From an uncultured Tenacibaculum sp. (GTDB taxonomy: Bacteria; Bacteroidota; Bacteroidia; Flavobacteriales; Flavobacteriaceae), in contig NZ_CANLTU010000002.1 of NCBI RefSeq assembly GCF_947494125.1, positions 496,001 to 560,000 of the forward strand: a stretch of 64,000 nt of DNA. Reading direction: 5' to 3'. Below, one piece after another: positions 9,432-17,676 of the stretch. Within the stretch, counting starts at the first letter, position 1; each line of letters starts with the position of its first letter. The notes under the pieces are model-generated. The model searched no databases. It worked only from the letters and a program-made list of their open reading frames with translations, and was not told the origin of the DNA. The position numbers were made by a program, and so were the translations under genes.

Positions 9432-9836
9432 CTATTTTTTTTTATAATCATCAAAAGTACCGTCATCATATAGGACAACTATATTTTTTATCTTTTTATC
9501 TATTATTACCTGTTGCTCTTGTAGCGAAATTTCTTTATTTTTTTTTGAAATATCGTCAGGAGAAGGTTTTGAAAATAATGATGGAGGAGTGTTAGTCTCT
9601 TCAATATTTGTAAAATCTTCTTTTAATGTATTTGGAAAATTACCTTTACCATATACTAACCAATCCAATTCTACTTCTTCAAAAGCCTTTTCAACTTTTA
9701 TAATAAAATCCAAGCTCGGTTTATTTCTTCCAGAGAGCAGGTGTGAGATACTCGATCTTGGTACATCAATTCTATCAGCAAAATTAGAGGCTGATAAATT
9801 GTAATAATCTAAAATATTTTTTAGCCTCTCTATCAT
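9432..9836 (-). CDS. XRE-family helix-turn-helix regulator
   Basis: 134 residues. Residues about 1-62 form a lambda-repressor-like HTH (SASNFADRIDVPRSSISHLLSGRNKPS is the core), followed by LDWLVYGKG, a phrase common in flavobacterial XRE proteins. The rest is a charged, probably flexible tail ending in a beta-strand pair (KNIVVLYDDGTFDDYKKK). There is no membrane segment and no peptidase domain. It is transcribed alone, with palindromic sites over its own promoter, so autoregulation is likely. The target regulon is unknown. Confidence 0.85.
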   Translation of the reverse strand: MIERLKNILDYYNLSASNFADRIDVPRSSISHLLSGRNKPSLDFIIKVEKAFEEVELDWLVYGKGNFPNTLKEDFTNIEETNTPPSLFSKPSPDDISKKNKEISLQEQQVIIDKKIKNIVVLYDDGTFDDYKKK

Positions 9837-9845
9837 TTAACAATT

Positions 9846-9905
9846 GTAAACATATATTTATTGTTTACGATTGTAAATATACATGTATTTACCTTTGTAA
9901 CCAAA
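9846..9905 (-). promoter_or_regulatory. XRE promoter with two inverted-repeat operators
   Basis: Two inverted repeats lie just upstream of the XRE start: GTAAACA-N9-TGTTTAC (9846-9868) and GTAAATA-N6-TATTTAC (9873-9892). On the minus strand a TTTG (-33, 9902-9905) and TATATTTA (-7, 9874-9881) are separated by 20 bases, close to the Bacteroidota promoter form. The second dyad covers the -7 box and the first covers the likely start site. On the plus strand TACCTTTG (9890-9897) is an exact -7 box that could fire the opposite way. Confidence 0.6.
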
Positions 9906-10289
9906 TAAATTTGCATTTATTTTTAATTTAATTGATATATAAGTAAACAAACACTCTATGTAATCGTATTCAATCAGCTCTAAATAAGTTAGTTAAGTGT
10001 TTTTTATAAGAAAAATCTATTTAGAGGTGCAATTCATGAATAATCAATGACATTTGTTGAGTTACATATGTAATACAGTGCTATTCCCTTAAAAATGGCC
10101 TAATAATAGAGTATACATATGTAAAAAATAGAATAATCTGTGTACTAATGCCTTAAAATACTTTAACTAAGTAACTCAATTGATAATATACTAGTATTTA
10201 AGCTGAGAATTATAAAAAAGAAAGTAATATGGATACAATTAATAAGCTAATAATTGAATAAGTTGATGTTTACAAAAGTAAATTAGTGC
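9906..10289. other. Gene-free interval with inverted repeats
   Basis: I find no supportable gene here. It contains TTGAGTTAC (10057-10065) and its exact inverse GTAACTCAA (10171-10179). A 12-bp palindrome TTACATATGTAA (10062-10073) is followed by a second TACATATGTA (10114-10123). A plus-strand -7 box at 9890 could transcribe it. Confidence 0.5.
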
Positions 10290-11627
10290 TTAGTTAATGA
10301 ATGTTAGCGTAAAAGTTGTAGAATTAAGAGACGATTTAAACTGTATAATACCATTATGTGCTTCAATTATACTCTTACTTAAGGTTAAGCCTATACCAGA
10401 CCCATCTTTTCGGGTAGTAAAATAGGGTACAAATATATTATCTTTAATCTCATTAGAAATACCAACCCCATTATCGTTTATTTTTAAGTGAGTACGATTC
10501 TCCTTAGTAGTTTCTATTGTAATAGTTATTTTTGGTTTTAAAATACCTTTTAAAGCATAAATGCAATTGGATAATAAGTTAATAATTACTTGTTCAATTT
10601 GCTCTTTATCAGCTAAAACCTCATTGTTTACAATTGTAAATAGTTCGATTTGAATTTTATTTTGTTTGAACTCTTTGTCAAATAAGCTTATTGTATTCTC
10701 TACGAGAGGAACTAAATTTAATTTTTCTTTATTCGGTAAAGGCAACTCAGCTAATTTTCTATAGGTATCTACAAAAGAAGTTAAATGTTTTGATCTTTTT
10801 TTAATAATTTTTAACCCTGTTGAAAGTTCTTCTAAAGTTTCATCATCTGCTTCATCTTGAATTAAGCCTTCTAAATTTTCAGCTAAACTACTTATTGGCG
10901 TTATGGTATTTATAATTTCATGAGACATAACATTCATTAATTTATACCAAGCTTCTTTTTCTTTTTTATTTATTAATTGTTGAATAGTTTCTAACGTAAT
11001 AATTAAATATTGATACTCGTTAGTTTTAGTAGCAGAACTTTTTAAAAAGAAATTTTCTTCTTTATTATTAATTTTTAAAGTAATGGTATGTTTTAAATGT
11101 TTCCATTCAGAAATAAATTGAGATAAGTTTCCTACTCTTTCTTTTAATAGTTGCCAATTATAAAATCTAGGAATCTTTAAAAAATCAGTAAAAGCTTTAT
11201 TTATCTGAAATACTTGAATATTATCTTTAGCATCTTTTCTTAAAATAAGAACCCCAATAGTTAAACTTTCAATAATATTATTGAATATTAAAGTTTCAGA
11301 AGAAGCCTGTAAACTTAATTTTCGATGCTTTTCTAGTAGTAGAGCAGTTTTATTATGTAATGAGTTTTTTCTTTTTTCTTTTGAAATAGTATTTGAATAA
11401 TCATTGTATAATAAACAATCAATAGATTTCTCTATATCAGAAAATAGTTTTTTTAAATAATCAATAAATAAGAATATTTGAAAACTCAGAATAAAAGAAA
11501 AACCTATAGTATTTGCTATAAACTCTTTGTTGTATGTGTAAAAAATAATGATTCCATTAATAATAAGTAATAGAATACGTAGTATAATCTGTGTAATTTG
11601 TAATTTCCCCAAAATATTAAAGTCCAA
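10290..11627 (-). CDS. Sensor histidine kinase (NtrB/ZraS-like) of the efflux two-component system
   Basis: 445 residues. The N-terminus has two hydrophobic helices (about 12-32 and 38-58) with almost no loop between them, so the sensor senses within or near the membrane. A PAS-like region follows (about 105-215). The phospho-acceptor is H236 in NVMSHEIINTITPI. The ATPase domain shows NLLSNCIYAL (N box), NDNGVGIS (G1) and GSGIGLTLSKSI (G2). It overlaps the upstream regulator gene by 11 bases and is its partner. Together they sit divergently from an efflux operon, the usual layout for metal, drug or envelope-stress efflux control in Bacteroidota. The ligand is unknown. Confidence 0.92.
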   Translation of the reverse strand: MDFNILGKLQITQIILRILLLIINGIIIFYTYNKEFIANTIGFSFILSFQIFLFIDYLKKLFSDIEKSIDCLLYNDYSNTISKEKRKNSLHNKTALLLEKHRKLSLQASSETLIFNNIIESLTIGVLILRKDAKDNIQVFQINKAFTDFLKIPRFYNWQLLKERVGNLSQFISEWKHLKHTITLKINNKEENFFLKSSATKTNEYQYLIITLETIQQLINKKEKEAWYKLMNVMSHEIINTITPISSLAENLEGLIQDEADDETLEELSTGLKIIKKRSKHLTSFVDTYRKLAELPLPNKEKLNLVPLVENTISLFDKEFKQNKIQIELFTIVNNEVLADKEQIEQVIINLLSNCIYALKGILKPKITITIETTKENRTHLKINDNGVGISNEIKDNIFVPYFTTRKDGSGIGLTLSKSIIEAHNGIIQFKSSLNSTTFTLTFIN

Positions 11628-12987
11628 ATTTTTCTAAACGCCTGTATAAAGCAGCTCGAGTTAGCCCTAAATCTTTAGAAGCTTTAGATATATTACCTTG
11701 ATGTTTATTCATTGCTTGTTGAATTAGCATTTTTTCTGTTTCTTCTAAATTAAGATTGTCGCTTAAAGATACATTCAATTTTTTTGTAGAAAAATGTAAA
11801 TCCTCTAATTGAATATTATTTGAATCTGTAATAATAACTGCACGCTCTATTATATGTTCTATTTCTCTAATATTACCAGGCCACTGATAGTTTTTCATTG
11901 CATTTGTAGCTTCTTTAGAAAACTCAATAATACTTTTTCTATATTTTTTTGATAGTTTTTTTAAAAAATGATTTGCTAATAAAAGGATGTCTTCTTTTCT
12001 TTCTCTTAAAGAAGGTAAATTTAACTCTATGGTATTAATTCTAAAGAGTAAATCTTGCCTAAAAGTTTGTTTTTCAATCATTTCATGAATAGGCGCATTG
12101 GTAGCACAAATTATACGAGCATCTATATCACGGGGAGTTCCTTCTCCTAGACGAGTTACTTTTCTGTTCTGTATTACAGTTAGTAATTTAGCTTGTAAGT
12201 GGAGTGGAAGGTTACCAATTTCATCTAAAAAAATAGTTCCCCCTTTGGCTAATTCAAAACGACCTAAAGTATCTTTTTGTGCCCCAGTAAAAGCACCTTT
12301 AGTATAACCAAATAACTCACTTTCAAATAAATTTTCATTTAAAGAACCTAAATCGACATGAATAAATGGGTGATTTTTTCTTTCTGATAATAAATGGATT
12401 TCTTTTGCAAATACATATTTACCAGTACCATTTTCACCTAAGATTAAAATATTAGCGTCAGTTGGAGCAACTTTTTGCATTAATTTCATGGCAGATTTCA
12501 TTGCTGAAGAATTACCAATAATATGCTCGGTTTGTTGAAGAAAATCTTTATCCTGCTGTTTTTGAACAATTGACAGTTGAGAAGTCTTTCTTAGCGATCT
12601 AGCCAATTCAACACCAGCATTAACAACTGCATATAACTTTTCTGTTTTCCAAGGTTTTAAAATAAAATCTGTAGCACCTTGTTTTATAGCATCAACAGCT
12701 AAATTAACAGAACCAAAAGCTGTCATTAATATTACTGTTGTTTCTGGACTAATTTCTTTTATTTGTTTTAACCAATAAAGTCCTTCTTTACCATCTTCAA
12801 AACCAATACGATAATTCATATCAAGTAATACAACATCTATGATATTATTGGTAAGAAGATTACTAATTTTTTTAGGATTATTAGTAGTGATAATTTCTGA
12901 AAAATATTTTTTTAAGCTTATTCTAGCAGAAAATAAAATATCATCATCGTCATCTACAATTAATATGGTTGCATCTTTTTTTCTCAT
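11617..12987 (-). CDS. Sigma-54-dependent response regulator, NtrC/AtoC family
   Basis: 456 residues in three parts. A receiver domain has acidic pocket VDDDDD and phospho-acceptor D56 (LLDMNY). An AAA+ central domain has Walker A GENGTGKYVF, the sigma-54-contacting GAFTGA loop (YTKGAFTGAQKD) and a Walker B FLDEIGNLP. A Fis-type HTH ends the protein (GNISKASKDLGLTRAALYRRLEKFGL region). Phosphorylated regulators of this class bind enhancer-like sites and drive sigma-54 polymerase. Two such candidate sites and a sigma-54-like promoter lie in the 100-base gap to the divergent efflux operon. The kinase gene downstream overlaps it. Confidence 0.95.
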   Translation of the reverse strand: MRKKDATILIVDDDDDILFSARISLKKYFSEIITTNNPKKISNLLTNNIIDVVLLDMNYRIGFEDGKEGLYWLKQIKEISPETTVILMTAFGSVNLAVDAIKQGATDFILKPWKTEKLYAVVNAGVELARSLRKTSQLSIVQKQQDKDFLQQTEHIIGNSSAMKSAMKLMQKVAPTDANILILGENGTGKYVFAKEIHLLSERKNHPFIHVDLGSLNENLFESELFGYTKGAFTGAQKDTLGRFELAKGGTIFLDEIGNLPLHLQAKLLTVIQNRKVTRLGEGTPRDIDARIICATNAPIHEMIEKQTFRQDLLFRINTIELNLPSLRERKEDILLLANHFLKKLSKKYRKSIIEFSKEATNAMKNYQWPGNIREIEHIIERAVIITDSNNIQLEDLHFSTKKLNVSLSDNLNLEETEKMLIQQAMNKHQGNISKASKDLGLTRAALYRRLEKFGL

Positions 12988-13009
12988 AATAGTACATAGT
13001 TACATAGTT

Positions 13010-13047
13010 GTTTGAATTTGAACAAATAAATGTTCGATTTTGAACAC
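13010..13047 (+). promoter_or_regulatory. Two tandem 16-bp dyads, candidate enhancer sites for the NtrC-type regulator
   Basis: TGTTTGAATTTGAACA (13010-13025) and TGTTCGATTTTGAACA (13032-13047) are two copies of one dyad (TGTTC-N6-GAACA, one arm mismatch in the first). They differ at only three positions. Their centres are 22 bp apart, two helical turns. They lie between the regulator gene and the efflux operon, about 65-100 bp upstream of the sigma-54-like promoter. Confidence 0.7.
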
Positions 13048-13109
13048 TTAAATTTTTAATAAAAATATTAACTTGTTAATCTACAGGTGTTTAGTAAAGT
13101 GTTTTTTGG

Positions 13110-13125
13110 TGGCACATTTATCGTT
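13110..13125 (+). promoter_or_regulatory. Sigma-54-like -24/-12 promoter of the efflux operon
   Basis: TGGCAC-N5-TCGTT matches the -24 part of the sigma-54 consensus TGGCAC-N5-TTGCW exactly and keeps the -12 G at the right distance. The C after it is replaced by T. A sigma-54 activator gene lies next to it and tandem dyads lie upstream. The start codon at 13156 is 31 bases downstream. Confidence 0.6.
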
Positions 13126-13155
13126 TTAGTAAGATCAAACAAAGCAATAAAAGTA

Positions 13156-14400
13156 ATGGATAAGAAAATAAAGCCAAAAAACAAAAAAACAAAAAAGATG
13201 ATATTATGGGGAGTTCCAATAGCACTATTAGTAGCAATTATCTTAATGAATGTTACTCGTAAAAGCCAAGTAAATTTAAAACGTACAGATATAAGTATAC
13301 GTAAAGTATCGAGTGGTGATTTTGAAGATGTTGTATTGTTTAATAGTACTGTAGAGCCAAAAACATCGGTATTAGTAAATGTAATTCAAGGAGGATCTGT
13401 AGCCGAAATTTTTGTTGAAAGTGGGCAAACGATAAAAAAAGGTACACCTTTACTTAAAGTGTATAACCCGAATGCCGAGTTAAATTATTTAACACAAGAG
13501 ACAGCAATTGTAGAGCAAATTAATAATTTAAGAAATATTAGGGTTAATATTAAAAATCAACAACTAACATTAGACCAACAGTTATTAAGTATTGATAATG
13601 ATTTTAAAAATGCAAAACGTCAGTATGATTTAGATAAAAAGCTTTTTGATAAAGGAGTGGTTGCTAAGAATGATTATCAGAAAACAGCACAACAATTTCA
13701 ATTTCAAAAAGAAAGAAATAATGTTATAAAGCTAAGTGTTAAAGAAGAAAAAAAGAGTAGAGATACTCAGTTATTTAGAATAAATACTTCAATAACAAAT
13801 ATGCAAAAGAGCTTAGAGTTACTTAGAAAAAATAAAGAAAATTTTATTGTTAAGGCACCTGTTAATGGATTGTTATCTTCTTTTAATCCTATTTTGGGTG
13901 AAAGCTATAATCAAGGGCAACCAATTGGTAAGATAGATGTGTTAAATGGTTATAAATTAATGGCTAAGGTAGATGAGTATTACATAGCAAAACTAAACGA
14001 AGGGATTCAAGGTAATGTAGCTATAAATACTAAAACCTATGAAATTGAACTTTCTAAAATACACCCTGAAGTTATTAATGGACAATTTCAAATAGAGCTA
14101 CAATTTAAAAAGGATTCATTACCTAAAGACATTAAAAGAGGAATGTCTTTAAAAAGTAAAGTCTTTTTATCAAATAACAGCAAAGCATTATTAATATCCA
14201 AAGGTCAATTTTATCATTCAACAAATGGAAAATGGGTTTTTGTTTTAAATTCTGAAAATAAAGCAGTGAAACGAACTATAAAAATAGGTAGGGAAAATCC
14301 TTTTTATTATGAAGTTTTAGATGGTTTAAAAGAAGGAGATAAGGTAATTACATCTAACTATGATGATTTTAAAAACGTAGAAGAAATAAATATTCAATAA
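13156..14400 (+). CDS. Membrane-fusion (HlyD/MacA-type) periplasmic adaptor of an ABC efflux system
   Basis: 414 residues from the ATG at 13156. The same frame is open upstream to a GTG at 13087, but that stretch holds the sigma-54-like promoter and adds no recognisable protein part, so the ATG is preferred. A basic N-terminus precedes one membrane helix (about 14-34). The barrel-sandwich half (TSVLVNVIQGGSVAEIFVESG) follows, then a long coiled-coil hairpin (about 115-220) and the returning half (ENFIVKAPVNGLLSS). Beta-barrel domains complete it. It links the inner-membrane ABC transporter to an outer-membrane channel. No TolC-like gene is in this operon, so the channel must be encoded elsewhere. 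Confidence 0.9.
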   Translation: MDKKIKPKNKKTKKMILWGVPIALLVAIILMNVTRKSQVNLKRTDISIRKVSSGDFEDVVLFNSTVEPKTSVLVNVIQGGSVAEIFVESGQTIKKGTPLLKVYNPNAELNYLTQETAIVEQINNLRNIRVNIKNQQLTLDQQLLSIDNDFKNAKRQYDLDKKLFDKGVVAKNDYQKTAQQFQFQKERNNVIKLSVKEEKKSRDTQLFRINTSITNMQKSLELLRKNKENFIVKAPVNGLLSSFNPILGESYNQGQPIGKIDVLNGYKLMAKVDEYYIAKLNEGIQGNVAINTKTYEIELSKIHPEVINGQFQIELQFKKDSLPKDIKRGMSLKSKVFLSNNSKALLISKGQFYHSTNGKWVFVLNSENKAVKRTIKIGRENPFYYEVLDGLKEGDKVITSNYDDFKNVEEINIQ

Positions 14401-14410
14401 TAATAAAGTG

Positions 14411-14473
14411 ATGGTAAGAATAAGTATATTTTTAATATTGTTATTAGCAAATTCTTGTCCATTAAAAGTATAG
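14411..14473 (+). CDS. Possible 20-residue lipoprotein-signal peptide ORF
   Basis: A short ORF encodes MVRISIFLILLLANSCPLKV, which reads as a complete lipoprotein signal with lipobox LANSC and four residues after the cysteine. It sits between the adaptor and the ATPase in the same direction. It could be a tiny lipopeptide, or the start of a lost outer-membrane lipoprotein gene. Nothing proves it is translated. Confidence 0.3.
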   Translation: MVRISIFLILLLANSCPLKV

Positions 14474-14527
14474 TCTTTATAAAATAGGAATTAGAGATTA
14501 TAAGACTACTGATAGATTTAAATTAAA

Positions 14528-15250
14528 ATGGAAATAAAAAATAAAAACATGATAGTAATAAAAGAATTAACCAAAGTATATAGAACTGAAGATGTTGAAA
14601 CTACAGCATTAAACGCATTAAATTTAGAAGTAAAAGAAGGAGAATTTGTTTCGATTATGGGAGCATCTGGATGTGGAAAATCTACTTTATTAAATATAAT
14701 AGGATTATTAGATGCACCAAATGAAGGAAGCTATTTGTTTGATGAAACTGAAGTAGCAAATTATACAGAAAAGCAAAGAGCTAGTTTACGAAAAGCGAAT
14801 ATTGGTTTTGTATTTCAAAACTTTAATTTAATAGACGAGCTAACAGTTTATGAAAATGTAGAATTACCATTAATTTATAATAATGTAAAATCTTCAGAGC
14901 GTAAAAAACGAGTTAATGAAATATTAGAGCGTATTGGAATTGCGCATAGAGCAAAGCATTACCCATTACAATTATCTGGAGGGCAGCAGCAAAGAGTAGC
15001 GGTAGCTAGAGCTTTAGTAACCAAACCAAAATTAATTCTTGCAGATGAGCCTACTGGAAACTTGGATAGTAAAAATGGTAATGAAGTAATGGAATTATTA
15101 ACAGAATTACATGCTACTGGAGCTACTATTATAATGGTAACACACTCTTCATATGATGCACAATTTTCATCAAGAGTAGTTACATTAAAAGATGGAGAAA
15201 TTGTTTCGGAAAAGAAAAACGAACACAAAGTAGATATTTTAGTTCAATAA
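14528..15250 (+). CDS. ABC transporter ATP-binding protein (MacB/LolD type)
   Basis: 240 residues, a stand-alone nucleotide-binding subunit of the MacB/LolD/FtsE class. Walker A is GASGCGKST, the Q-loop region VFQNFNLIDELTVYENVELPL, the signature LSGGQQQRVA, Walker B LILADEPTGNLD, and the H-loop MVTHS. A second possible start is M8 at 14549. The gene is 7 bases upstream of the first FtsX-type permease, so ATPase and permease subunits are split polypeptides. It powers mechanotransmission-type transport across the periplasm rather than classical pumping (family knowledge). The transported compound is unknown. Confidence 0.94.
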   Translation: MEIKNKNMIVIKELTKVYRTEDVETTALNALNLEVKEGEFVSIMGASGCGKSTLLNIIGLLDAPNEGSYLFDETEVANYTEKQRASLRKANIGFVFQNFNLIDELTVYENVELPLIYNNVKSSERKKRVNEILERIGIAHRAKHYPLQLSGGQQQRVAVARALVTKPKLILADEPTGNLDSKNGNEVMELLTELHATGATIIMVTHSSYDAQFSSRVVTLKDGEIVSEKKNEHKVDILVQ

Positions 15251-15257
15251 AAAGGAT

Positions 15258-17675
15258 ATGATACAAACGTGGTTTAAAATATTTTATAGAAACAGTAAGA
15301 AAAACTGGTTAAACATTTTAATTAATGTTATGGGACTAACCTTAGGTTTAGCCGGATTACTTATTGTACTATTATACTTACAAGACGAGGAAAGTTATAA
15401 TAGTACTAACCAAAATAAGGCTTCAATTTATAGAGTGGTACATGAAATGTCTGATGGAGATATATGGGCTAGTAACACAGCTAAGGAAGGTGCTAAGTAT
15501 AAAGAAGATATTCCAGAAATATCTTCAGTATATATGTCAAGTAATTGGTATGATGATAGTGTATTATTAGCAGCAGGAAAAAAAGTATATTCAAGAGATA
15601 TTCTTCTTGGACAACCTAATTTTTTTGAATTCTTTCCATTTGAAGTTATTAAAGGAAGCGTAAAAGAATTTGAAAAAGTAAGAAATCATATGGCTATTTC
15701 TGAAGAAAAAGCAAAACTTCTTTTTGGAAAAGTATCTTTAGCAATAGGGGAAACAGTAGAAATAAACAAAAGAGTATTTACTGTAGTTTTAGTTTATAAA
15801 ATAACAGGGAAGCATTATTTTATGCCTCAAATAGTAACCCAGTATGAAAAAGACCCAGAAGGAAATTGGGGTAGTTTCTCTTATGGATTATTTATAAAAA
15901 CTAATGAAGGAGCAGAAACTGGTAACCTGATACAAAAAATGGATGAAATTTGGTTTAAAAATCAAACAGAACCAGAAGCGAAAAGGGAAGGGATTTCTAC
16001 TCAAGAATGGGAAGAGAAATACGGTACTAAAACATTATTAGAGCCTTTAACAGATGTCCGTTTAAAAGCTTTAACAGGCGATGCAGGGCCTGAAGGAAAA
16101 GGAAATTATGAACTAATACTTATAATGTTAAGTTTATCAATATTATTAATTATTATTTCATGTGTTAACTTTATTAATTTATCTACAGCTTCAGCAACAC
16201 AGAGAGCAAAAGAGGTAGGAGTTAAAAAGACATTAGGATTATCTAAATTAACCTTAGCTCGTCAATTTGTTTTGGAAGTAGTTTTACAGGGAATTATAGC
16301 TTATGTATTTGCAGTAATTTTTGTAGAATTATTACTGCCATATTTTAATGATTTCATGCGAAAGGAAATCTCAATTTTAGAAGGTAATACTATATATCAA
16401 GTAGGCTTAATTGCTGTAATCATATCGTTTATAATAGGAAATATACCAGCAATTTATTTAGCTAATTTTAAATCGGTAGAAGTATTAAAGGGTAATGTTT
16501 CTCGAAGTAAAAAAGGAATATTCGCGAGAAATATTATGCTAGGATTTCAATTTTTAATATCTGGTTTTTTTCTAATAGGTTCATTAATTATTTACAAGCA
16601 GGTAAACTATATAATGAATAAAGACTTAGGGTTTAATGGAGACCAAGTAATAACAGTCGCTATAAACGATCCAAATGATAGGTATAAAAAATATTTATTA
16701 GCTAAAAAAGAATTAATAAAACATCCAAATATAGATATTGTTACAAGTAATTATTTTCTTCCAGGAGGAGGGAATTCAAACTCAACCAATGTAAGTTATA
16801 AAGATATATCAGTTCAAACCAATAGTAATGCAATGGATTTTGAGTACATGGATATGGTTGAATTGAAAGTTATAATGGGTAGAAGTTTACAAACAGATTT
16901 AGCATCAGATACCATTAAAAATGTATTAATTAATGAAACATTGGCTAAGTCATTTGGAATTTATAACGATCCAATAGGAAAGAAAATTAAAACAGGATTT
17001 AGGTCAGAAGATAATAATGGAGAAAATTTAAATGTAATAGGTGTGGTTAAAGATTACCATGTATATGGTATGGATACTAAAATACCTCCAATTATAATGA
17101 TGCATTGGAATTCTTTTGACTGGATGAAGCGAAATTTTAGGTTTGTGCAATTTAAAATTAAACCAGCTAATATAGAAGAAACCATCGCAGATATTGAAGA
17201 TTATTGGAAGCAGAATGTAGAGCAAGGGTATCCATTTAGCTACCAGTTTTTAAATAAACGATTTGCACGTACATATCGAAAGTATCAAAAGCAAAAAGTC
17301 ATTTTTACTACATTAACAGTTATAGTAATACTAGTATCACTTCTAGGTTTATTTGCTCTAGCAACATTAACTATTCAACAACGGTTAAAAGAAGTAGCTA
17401 TACGTAAAGCTTTAGGTGCTAGTGTGCAAAATATTATGTTTCAGTTAATTAAAAAATTTATTAGAATAGCATTGGTCGCATCAGTAATATTAATTCCAAT
17501 TGCTTATTATTTTATGCAAAGTTGGTTAGATAATTTTATTTTCCGTATTGATATGCCTTTATTACCATACTTTATAACACCTTTAATATTAATACTATTA
17601 GTGTTTTTGGTTGTAGGCTTAAAAGCTTTTAATGCAACTAAAGTAGATTTAATTAAATATCTAAAATTTGAATAG
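15258..17675 (+). CDS. FtsX/MacB-type ABC permease, copy 1
   Basis: 805 residues. The layout is one N-terminal membrane helix (about 18-40), a MacB-like periplasmic domain, a cluster of three helices (about 285-420), then a second unit beginning at the cytoplasmic phrase VSRSKKGIFARNIMLG with its own helix, periplasmic domain and three C-terminal helices. It is thus a tandem of two FtsX-like halves in one chain. The motif RAKEVGVKKTLGLSK and its partner RLKEVAIRKALGAS are the usual cytoplasmic coupling segments. It pairs with the ATPase upstream and with the paralogue that starts one base after its stop. Confidence 0.92.
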   Translation: MIQTWFKIFYRNSKKNWLNILINVMGLTLGLAGLLIVLLYLQDEESYNSTNQNKASIYRVVHEMSDGDIWASNTAKEGAKYKEDIPEISSVYMSSNWYDDSVLLAAGKKVYSRDILLGQPNFFEFFPFEVIKGSVKEFEKVRNHMAISEEKAKLLFGKVSLAIGETVEINKRVFTVVLVYKITGKHYFMPQIVTQYEKDPEGNWGSFSYGLFIKTNEGAETGNLIQKMDEIWFKNQTEPEAKREGISTQEWEEKYGTKTLLEPLTDVRLKALTGDAGPEGKGNYELILIMLSLSILLIIISCVNFINLSTASATQRAKEVGVKKTLGLSKLTLARQFVLEVVLQGIIAYVFAVIFVELLLPYFNDFMRKEISILEGNTIYQVGLIAVIISFIIGNIPAIYLANFKSVEVLKGNVSRSKKGIFARNIMLGFQFLISGFFLIGSLIIYKQVNYIMNKDLGFNGDQVITVAINDPNDRYKKYLLAKKELIKHPNIDIVTSNYFLPGGGNSNSTNVSYKDISVQTNSNAMDFEYMDMVELKVIMGRSLQTDLASDTIKNVLINETLAKSFGIYNDPIGKKIKTGFRSEDNNGENLNVIGVVKDYHVYGMDTKIPPIIMMHWNSFDWMKRNFRFVQFKIKPANIEETIADIEDYWKQNVEQGYPFSYQFLNKRFARTYRKYQKQKVIFTTLTVIVILVSLLGLFALATLTIQQRLKEVAIRKALGASVQNIMFQLIKKFIRIALVASVILIPIAYYFMQSWLDNFIFRIDMPLLPYFITPLILILLVFLVVGLKAFNATKVDLIKYLKFE

Positions 17676-17676
17676 T

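Noticed and set aside
13087..13155. Longer adaptor protein starting at GTG 13087
   Set aside because: The extra 23 codons contain the sigma-54-like promoter and give no signal or conserved part; the ATG at 13156 starts a normal basic N-terminus before the membrane helix.
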